DNA of 64,000 nucleotides, from contig CM053266.1 of assembly GCA_028583415.1 (NCBI GenBank), positions 32,731,758 to 32,795,757 of the forward strand, written 5' to 3'. Source of the DNA: Protea cynaroides. Taxonomy: Eukaryota; Streptophyta; Magnoliopsida; Proteales; Proteaceae. The translations under genes and the position numbers were made by a program. Shown here piece after piece: positions 57,290-64,000 of the stretch. The notes beneath the pieces are model-generated. The model made no database searches, was not told the DNA's origin, and saw only the letters and a list, made by a program, of their open reading frames with translations. Within the stretch, counting starts at the first letter, position 1; each line of letters starts with the position of its first letter.

Positions 57290-57840
57290 CATTCCTCACT
57301 CCGACGCCTTTCAGTAGCACCTTATCTTAGCATGCTTGGTATGGGTGGGGTATCAGGGGGAGGTTATGGCAGGTGGTCTCCGATGTTGACGTTGATCTGG
57401 CCGCAGTGATGTGGCATGGTGATCTCCGATGTCGATGTTGACCTGGCCATGACGCTCTAGCTCTATCCTTATGCCATAGGGAGCGATGTTGGGATAGGGC
57501 CTACTTGCGTATAGTTCCATCTTGGTATGCTTGTTGCGGGTAGGGTATCAGGGGGAGGTGAGGTATTGTGGTCTCCAGCCTGGCCTGCATGCTCTAGCTC
57601 TATCTCTATGCCGTAGACGGCTGTACTAGGGTGGAGCCTACTTGTATTGACATCTAGGACTGGTTAGAAACGGAACCCACTTGCAAGCCCTTGCCAATAG
57701 GGGTTTAGGTATTGGTACGGTATGGGGTATCAGGAGGAGGACGTGGGATTGTGGTTCTTCCCGCCCGCCGGACTCGAGTCCTATCTCTATACCGGAGTGA
57801 GTGATGTGGGCAACAAATAGTAGTGTGGTAGGAGCCTGAC
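57290..57840. repeat. Degenerate tandem repeats within the gypsy LTR
   Basis: Three related segments each carry a GGGTATCAGG(G/A)GGAGG block, a GTGGTCTCC-like block, CTCTAGCTCTATC..TATGCC and GGAGCCTACTTG or a variant, at roughly 170-200 base steps. Confidence 0.7.
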
Positions 57841-58423
57841 TATTGGGTGTGCTCACACTCTCGTGCATGGAAGTGCGGTGGCCGCCAAACCTTACCATAG
57901 CACAATTGCAAGTTATACCTGGCCCAAAGTGTAATGTTAACTCATGCATGTGGATGTTGCATTGGTCTTGTGCTTTACTGAGCTGTGTTGTAGCTCACCC
58001 CGATATATATATCTCTCTTTTCAGATTTGGATGCAGGGTATACGGTGGAGGACTACGTGACCGCCCCAGCCTACGGTGCGATGGCTGCCCTGGAGACACA
58101 GAGTGTGGAGGACGAGCATGATGCGTTATGCGAGTGCTCCTTCTGTGTCTTTCCTCTTTGATTTGATTATTTTTCAATTAAAGCTTTGTAAATAAATATT
58201 ATTTAAATTCTGATGGATGATGGAATAACTGGATTAATTATTTAATTTATTATTTAGTTCAGCTCATTGATATATTATTTCCGCTGTTAGTATTACTCTG
58301 TTTTTTTGATGGTTTGCTCAGGAATGATTGGTTGACACGGTCTTTCGAGATCCTGGTGTGAACCGTGGTTTATTACCGGTTCACTCACACTTCTGGTTCA
58401 GCCAGAATTGGGGTGTGACAACT

Positions 58424-58435
58424 TGGTATCAGAGC
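58424..58435 (+). other. Primer binding site of the gypsy element
   Basis: TGGTATCAGAGC, three bases after the CA end of the LTR; initiator tRNA-Met type. Confidence 0.85.
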
Positions 58436-58791
58436 CCTAGGCTCTGTCCAGCTAATCATTCTTCAGCCATCTGTGTCCAATGAGCTGAGTTAAGAAAAAA
58501 AAAAAAAAATTTAATAAAACATTAATAAGAACACACCATAAGCTTGTCTGATGCCTGAGACTTAAGAAAGATTGCATAATATACTAATAATGAAGAGAAA
58601 TTTTAAGCACTGAAGTTTTAAACAATACTAACTAACTCTTTTACTATGAGAACATAAATAAATACAAGTGTACTACAGAGTACGGTCCACAGGTCGGACA
58701 GTTACTCTATTAACAAAATAAAATACGTAAACATCAAGAAAAATCTAGTCGGGCTATGGTGGTGTAGCGGGCCTGGATGGGACCGGGTCTG

Positions 58792-59891
58792 TTATATCAT
58801 AGTCTCGCTCGTATACCTCCCTGTAGAAGGACGTGGTGGTACCGTAGCCGACGTGTACCCGCTGGTTCGAGGAATGGGATCGGACCTAGATGTACTGGGG
58901 TCCGACGGCCCGGAAGACTCTGTCGCTAGTGAATGCTGAGGTGCGGGTACTGGGATGTCCTCCATGTGGGTGTCCTCATCGTCCCCCATCTCGGCGACAT
59001 CCGTTGCTTCAGCTCGCCGCTGCGGCAAGAGCCGCATGGTTTCGGGCGGGAGGGGACGAGCCTGTAACTCCTCATCATCGAGCTCTAGGTCGTCCATTCG
59101 CATCTTGTAGATGGCCTCGGCATCAATATCGAGTTCATGGTCACCTCCCTAGGTGCCTCTCCCGCATACCGACACCCAAACGCCGTAGAAGTGCCGTAAT
59201 CAACCTACCATATGGAAGATTACCCGACATATCGGGCATCGCCGCAGATGATCATAACCCGCATGATCGGGTAGGGCGAGACAAACCCGGTACTGGAGGC
59301 AACGTTGTAGGTAATGAACCCGGGTCAACCGAGATACCTCTCCATAATGCCCACTCGAGGGACGATATTATCTTTGAATGATCCGACAATATAGACGAGG
59401 TAAGGGGTAAAGATTTGAGGCCGACATAACCCGTCCCGGTATTAATATCTGCGCGGCTATCATCGCCCCGGTGTACTCATCTAGGTACCCTTTGACCCCG
59501 GGGGCACCAAGAAACAAGGTCCCCATCGCCCGGAACCCCTAGTAGAACGGCTAGCTTCTGGCGTGTTGAAGGAGATCACCACCCCTTTCACATAGCTTGT
59601 GATGCGCAGAATTCTAGCATTGTCCCAGTCATCCACATCTCCTTCCACCTCTAGGTTGGAGAAGAATAGCTTTACCAGATTTGGGCAGGTGCGTTCTCGA
59701 TACTGAATGACGGGTAACCACCCCAAAATCCCAAATGCCGACGCTACATCAAAGCGATGGAGATGCTCCAGGTTGACGTACCGGCCGGATTCTATGTTTT
59801 TGGACTGAAACCGATCAAACCGTGAGGCGGCCGTCGCCGAACGAAAATACCTCTCGTTATACGAGGTGGCTGGGGGAGGCGTGCTGCTCAT
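58792..59891 (-). pseudogene. Antisense additional ORF of the gypsy element ('putative plant transposon protein' type)
   Basis: A 136-aa minus-strand frame starts at 59891 (MSSTPPPATSYNERYFRSAT) with YVNLEHLHRFDVASAFGILG, CPNLVKLFFSNLEVEGD and ILRITSYVKGVVISF. After several stops and frame changes (59480-59160) the related blocks NLPYGRLITALLRRLGV and KMRMDDLELDDEELQARPL follow, then a Pro/Ser/Thr-rich tail to 58792. The block order resembles an uncharacterised domain found in extra ORFs of plant gypsy elements. No enzymatic motif is visible. It lies between the primer site and gag but on the opposite strand. It may be an element-borne accessory gene or a nested fragment in reverse orientation. 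Confidence 0.6.
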
Positions 59892-60540
59892 TGTGTTTGA
59901 TGGAACGTCTCCTTGAAGTGTGAAATATATATAACCTGTGAAATCAAGAAATTGTAACGGTTAGTATTAAATTTTGAGAAATTTCGGCAGAGTAACGGTT
60001 GTAAATGGTGTAAAAGCCTCGAACTCACCCAAAAGTTTGGGGAGGAGGACTTATGTAACCCCCGCTCTCTTCCATCAAACCAAACTTAGGCATATCAGGT
60101 GAAAAATTGGGAGAAATCAAGCAAATTCAAGAAAATCGAAATTTTTCCCAAAACCTAGGTTAAAAATTGATTTTTGTTGATTTCTTGCAAACCAACCGAT
60201 GTAACTCCAAATAGGTTGAGGGGTTTCACTCAGAGGGACCCCAAGAACCTTTTCCAAGCAACAATAAGAGTTTTCCACGGTTGGAATTCCTCGATTTGAG
60301 AAAAGTTAAGTTTTGGGTAAAAAGACGATGTAAAAATCATCTAAAGAGGGAAAGGGAGAAGAAGCTTACCTTTTTAGTCGACGTGGAGACTCTTGCAAGA
60401 GTGAGAACCGATTCTTAGGACTCCGGATGCACTGTAGCAACTCGGAGAAGCGGAGAGAAATCGCCACCGGAGAGAAACCAAAGAGAGAATGAGGAAAAGA
60501 CAAGAAAAATCGCGATTTTTAAAGAGATTTTTCGTCTTTT
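59892..60540. other. Leader between the antisense ORF and minisatellite
   Basis: Non-coding in both directions. Positioned as the 5' leader of the antisense ORF; GAGAGAAATCGCCACCGGAGAG-like sequence near 60450. No promoter motif was assigned. Confidence 0.4.
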
Positions 60541-60745
60541 TGGTATACCGGTCGCACTATCCTGCGACCGGTACCTCCCTCGCGGTACCCGTGCGACCGG
60601 TACCTGCTGTGAGGTATACCGGTCGCACTATCCTGCGACCGGTACCCCCCTGCGGTACCGTGCGACCGGTACCTGCTGTGAGGTATACCGGTTGCGCTAT
60701 CCCGCGACCGGTACCTCCCAGCGGTATGGTCCGACCGGTATGGGC
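60541..60745. repeat. ACCGGT minisatellite 3, about 70-bp period
   Basis: GGTATACCGGTCGCACTATC begins units at 60542 and 60613, with a variant at 60682. It shares CACTATCCTGCGACCGGTA with the minisatellite in the LTR, linking the antisense-ORF block to the same element family. Confidence 0.92.
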
Positions 60746-61064
60746 AAAAAGGGGTTTTTTCTCCCCGAGAGTCCAGTACCTTGCCATGAAACCCCAGAGG
60801 TATTGGGATTGTACAAATTGATATCAAAAACTTTATGAACGGAGGGTTTTTCGACCCTATGACGGTGTAAGTTGGTGAAAAGAGGGTTATCGGGTAAAGT
60901 TGAAAATTTAGTCTGATTACTTTCTGTTACTCTTTCTCTTTCCTTGCCACTCTTGTTAAATACTAGATGCACATGTTGAGGCTATAAATTGTTGGGATAC
61001 ATTTTTCTAAATTGCTCCATGTGTTTTGATGTATTCAGGTTCTTACAAGGTAGAGTAAAGTGCA

Positions 61065-62471
61065 ATGGCAAGAGGTAATGGTCGTAGGTTTCCGCGCAGA
61101 CGTCATCGCTCAAGGACGCCTGCGGTAGACAGGAGTTCAGGTGCAGAGAATTCGAAGGGCAAGAAGAGAGGATAAGTGGGGAAGAGCGAGAACCCCCCGA
61201 ACGCATCCGAGAATTTAAGGCGGGCAAGTGAAGAGTCGCCATCCCGGGGCAGCCATCTTTAAGCTCCGAAACAAAGATGGAAAATTTCATGTCTAGCATG
61301 GCGGCACAAAGAAAAGAAGTTCTTGAAGAGATAACCAAAATGCTCGGACCACCCGAGCCTGTACCAGCATCTACGAAGTGCCGGTCACCCGGTGCGGGAA
61401 ATGTTCAAGCAACACTGTGGGGTAAACACACTATCGGAATACCAACACAGCAAGAACCACCCGTCACCGAGCCTCACCCGGTTACCGGCACACCAGTGTA
61501 TAATCGGGACCACGGAGGGTATCGGGGATAGTACCGGGGTCCATATCCGGTGCACACTATGGTGGCTATCGGGGAGGCAGTCGGGGTGGCTACGCTTATC
61601 GGCCACGGTGGTATGGACGGGCGCCGTATGCTCTGGAACAGCCTTGCTAAGGCGGTGGATGGGTTCTTGAAGCTTAAACCACCCACTTTTACGGGAAGTG
61701 CGGGAAAGCAACGTGGCCGGACACGGTGGATAGCGAGAGATGGAGAAAAATTTCGGGTTGTTGGACTGTCGGGATGAGGATAAAGTCTTGTATGCTACTC
61801 ACATGTTGAAGGAAGAGGCCAATGGGTGGTGGAATTCCATTCGAAGGTACTTGGAAACCAAGCACCGGGTTATCACCGGCCTATATTCAAAGAGTCATTC
61901 TTCGACAAGTACTTCCCCGGGAGTTTCCGTGACCGGATGGAGAGGGAATTCCTAAATCTACAGCAATCACGGATGACCGTAGAGGCGTATCAGCAGAAGT
62001 ATGAGGAGTTGTTCTTCTTCGCTCCCACCAGCATGCAAGAGGAAGAGACTAAGACTCACCGTTTTACCATGGGACTGCGGGGCACCATCAGAGAACATGT
62101 TATAGGTCGAGGTTTGGTCATTTACAATGACGCTGTACAGGTGGCTCGTGTCATTGAGTCAAGCCAGAGGGACAGCTTTGTGGCTCAGAACAGAGGTTTG
62201 AAGAGGCCGAATACCGAATTCCAAGGTGGAGGCGGACGAGGCAACAGGCCATATCGTCCATTCAGGCCACAAGTTAGTACCATACCTCCCAAAGCAGCTC
62301 CTGCAATGGCCTCGCAAGCAACGGGGCCGGCCCCTAGCATCAAGTGCTACAACTGTCAACAAGTGGGGCACTATGCCAGATCATGCCCGCAACCTAAGAA
62401 GGAACAGCAGTTGGGCAAGGTATATGCCGTTACTACTGAGGAGGCAGCCGCATCACCAGATGTGGTTACAG
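61065..62471 (+). pseudogene. Gypsy gag
   Basis: Starts MARGNGRRFPRRRHRSR at 61065 (36 codons, then TAA). Broken frames to about 61700. The conserved retrotransposon gag domain spans 61740-62170 in two frames: LLDCRDEDKVLYATHMLKEE, then after a one-base shift near 61875, FFDKYFPGSFRDRMEREFLN, VEAYQQKYEELFFFAP and FTMGLRGTIREHVIGR. A basic Arg/Gly/Pro-rich linker leads to a CCHC knuckle CYNCQQVGHYARSC near 62348. The downstream protease confirms gypsy type. Structural protein of the element particle; inactive here because of stops and shifts. Confidence 0.88.
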
Positions 62472-62550
62472 GTATTATTTTACACTCCCTCTTAAATTGT
62501 TGCATTACTTGTTGCATATTTAAAGCTAAAAGGAAATTTTACAACCTCAG
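62472..62550 (+). other. Possible 79-bp intron between gag and protease
   Basis: Begins GTATTA and ends TTACAACCTCAG. The gag frame before it (DVVTG) and the protease frame after it (VNIAGIPARV) become continuous if it is removed, whereas reading through ends in a stop at 62593. Length, borders and T-rich 3' part fit a small plant intron, but an insertion with chance GT-AG ends is possible. Confidence 0.5.
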
Positions 62551-62785
62551 GAACAGTAAATATAGCAGGGATACCTGCAAGGGTCCTGTTTGACTCTGGG
62601 GCCACTCATTCATTTGTCTCAGTATCCTTCGGGAAAGGGCTTGGACATCCCATCAAGACCTTACAACCAAGTCTACTAGTTCGGTCACCAATGGGGATCG
62701 AGGTGGTATTAGAAGACTATTATGGACCTTGCCCAGTGTGTATTGAGGGGCGAGAACTTGAAGCCAATTTAGTCCAACAGAGGTC
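62551..62785 (+). pseudogene. Gypsy protease fragment
   Basis: Retropepsin block VLFDSGATHSFVSVSFGKGL followed by VRSPMGIEVVL and CPVCIEGRELEANLV. The Asp-Ser-Gly active site is intact. Sequence switches near 62785 to unrelated non-coding DNA, so RT, RNase H and integrase are missing. Confidence 0.82.
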
Positions 62786-63730
62786 TCGAGGGATACGTAG
62801 GCTGTGGGGGAGTTTGGTCGCTCCACGCTCGGTTAAATTGAGATAAGTTCCATGTATTATGGGATTACCTCAGCGAAGGGATTTCCCTATCGAAGGGAAT
62901 ACCTCTACACCGAGATGTATTCCACCACTGTGGGAGCATCTCATCCTTCAGATGTGTTCGAATATTTTGGGAGCATCATTTTCACACACACACTCAAATT
63001 GAGGTAAGTTCCATGTGTTATGGGATTACCTCAGAGAGAGAATTTTTCGGTGGAAGGGAATACCTCAACACTAAGATGGGTCTCACTGTTGTGGGGACAT
63101 CTCTCACCCTCGGATGCATTCCATGATTATGGGAGCATCCATCGCTTGGGATGCAATCCAATATTTTGGAAGCATCCCTCTTCTTGCACACACCTGGTAC
63201 GTACATACCCGCCCAAACTACGTTTGGTTTGATTCCCACCGCACAAGGATACGTAGGCGGTTTGGGATTTTCCCAAACCTCGGTCATATGTTGTATATCA
63301 TTTTTTTCCTTTCTTTATATGCATGATTAGGCCGTTCATTAAATTCTTTAATTCATTTTGTGATTATTTTCGTATTTAATTTGTTTAATTTTAGCTTATA
63401 CATACATAGTTAGTAAAGAATTATATATCAATTTAGGATCCCCCCCTTCTACCTTGTATTGTATTTAGATAACCCCAAGTGTTCATAAATTGTAGGAAAG
63501 TATAGGATTTAGGGAGATCGGTTCAATCGGACGAGTTTGATGCCTAACACCTTCACAACTCGTAATTTGGCACTTACTCGTCTTTGGTGAGACAAGATAG
63601 TCATTCCATTTGTGCGAGTCATTAGTGTCCCCCCCATTAAGGGATATCATTTATAGGTCCTAGACCTTATTTAGGTGGCAACTCCAGTCTTCTTACCCTC
63701 CACTGGCATGAGTGGATGGGATCCGAAGGT
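62786..63730 (+). repeat. Gypsy-type non-coding remnant with two degenerate tandem repeats
   Basis: Starts near GGGATACGTAGGCTGTGG and has the related AGGATACGTAGGCGG at about 63247. Between them two copies of a unit of about 165 bp (GTTCCATGTATTATGGGATT, GAAGGGAATACCTC, TTTTGGGAGCATC) lie at about 62846-63005 and 63008-63180. Further right, GTGCGAGTCATTAGTGTCC and GGTCCTAGACCTTATTTAGG occur, matching 18040-18110. The GATACGTAGGC motif is common in large plant gypsy elements. Confidence 0.55.
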
Positions 63731-64000
63731 GATAACTTTTCAGATCTCAGTTTGAGTGTAATGAGGGTAGACAAGTTTCACAACATGTAAATTCAAATTT
63801 CAAATAGAGGATAATTAAATTTCAAATGATTTCACTGGTCCTCACAGGCTTTGAGAGTCATTTTTTGAACCGATTGACTCCATGGGAGTTGGAATCAACA
63901 TGGTGTTATCAGAGACTTTCTGACTCTCAAATGGCTCCCAAATGGCCCCTTGGGAATCTAAATCAAAAGCAGAGTGTTACCAAACAGTGTTGGGTTGGTG

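Larger units (their letters stand above)
55762..58420 (+). mobile_element. Gypsy LTR, 2659 bp
   Basis: Runs from TGTAAGAACCGTGCTC to GGGGTGTGACA. It is flanked on the left by a 3'-end/polypurine remnant and on the right by a primer site, so it may have served as 3' LTR for one element and 5' LTR for the next. It contains ACCGGT minisatellites (55925-56130, 56610-56915) and degenerate repeats of about 190 bp (57290-57840). No second full LTR is in the window for comparison. Confidence 0.75.

Noticed and set aside
57638..57949. 103-codon minus-strand frame in the gypsy LTR
   Set aside because: It lies in LTR degenerate repeats, has no domain and is overlapped by an equally long plus-strand frame.
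61277..61711. Overlapping opposite-strand frames around 61.3-61.7 kb as separate genes
   Set aside because: They lie inside the degraded gag region and reflect G+C-rich composition; the gag frames on the plus strand carry the recognisable domain.

Overview
This is repeat-rich nuclear DNA from a flowering plant, probably a eudicot; I cannot name the species. The evidence is GT-AG introns of up to 8 kb in conserved plant genes, copia and gypsy LTR retrotransposons primed by initiator tRNA-Met, LINEs, Mutator- and hAT-like elements, and telo-box/site II promoter motifs. There is no bacterial gene organisation, CRISPR array or operon.

Three conserved host genes can be modelled exon by exon, all on the minus strand. 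(1) 1041-1820 holds the first four coding exons of a CCCH zinc-finger protein of the ZC3H15/DFRP1 type; its 3' part lies left of the window. (2) 27361-39322 is a complete nine-exon gene (265 aa) for a chloroplast AAED1/PRXL2-type thioredoxin-like protein. (3) 40659-51059 is a complete four-exon gene (615 aa) for a leukotriene A4 hydrolase-type M1 aminopeptidase. Genes 2 and 3 are tandem neighbours about 1.3 kb apart. Most of their length is intron filled with mobile DNA: a small TRIM, a 2.1-kb Mutator-like element, a SINE-like unit and a truncated LINE in AAED1, and a 5.3-kb copia element in intron 3 of the hydrolase.

Other regions. 2.3-6.8 kb: MITE-like sequence, a copia LTR remnant, a decayed LINE. 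6.8-17.8 kb: a minus-strand copia element, interrupted by a 2.6-kb non-autonomous LTR element and then partly duplicated in tandem at an 8-bp microhomology. 18-24 kb: an inverted, truncated relative of the non-autonomous element, a hAT-like element, further dispersed repeats, and a candidate C/D-box snoRNA behind a telo-box promoter with a diverged second copy. 24-27.3 kb: no gene seen. 51.6-52.6 kb: a 996-bp Pack-MULE carrying a fragment of a BAM-type LRR receptor kinase. 53-55.2 kb: the 3' half of another copia element. 55.7-62.8 kb: a gypsy element with a 2.66-kb LTR, ACCGGT-rich minisatellites, an antisense extra ORF ahead of gag, and a possible 79-bp intron between gag and protease. 62.8-63.7 kb: gypsy-type non-coding sequence with tandem repeats.

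The host genes show no functional link to one another: one is tied to ribosome/GTPase biology, one to plastid redox chemistry, one to peptide/epoxide hydrolysis. The main story is layered transposon insertion, recombination and gene-fragment capture around and inside conserved genes.
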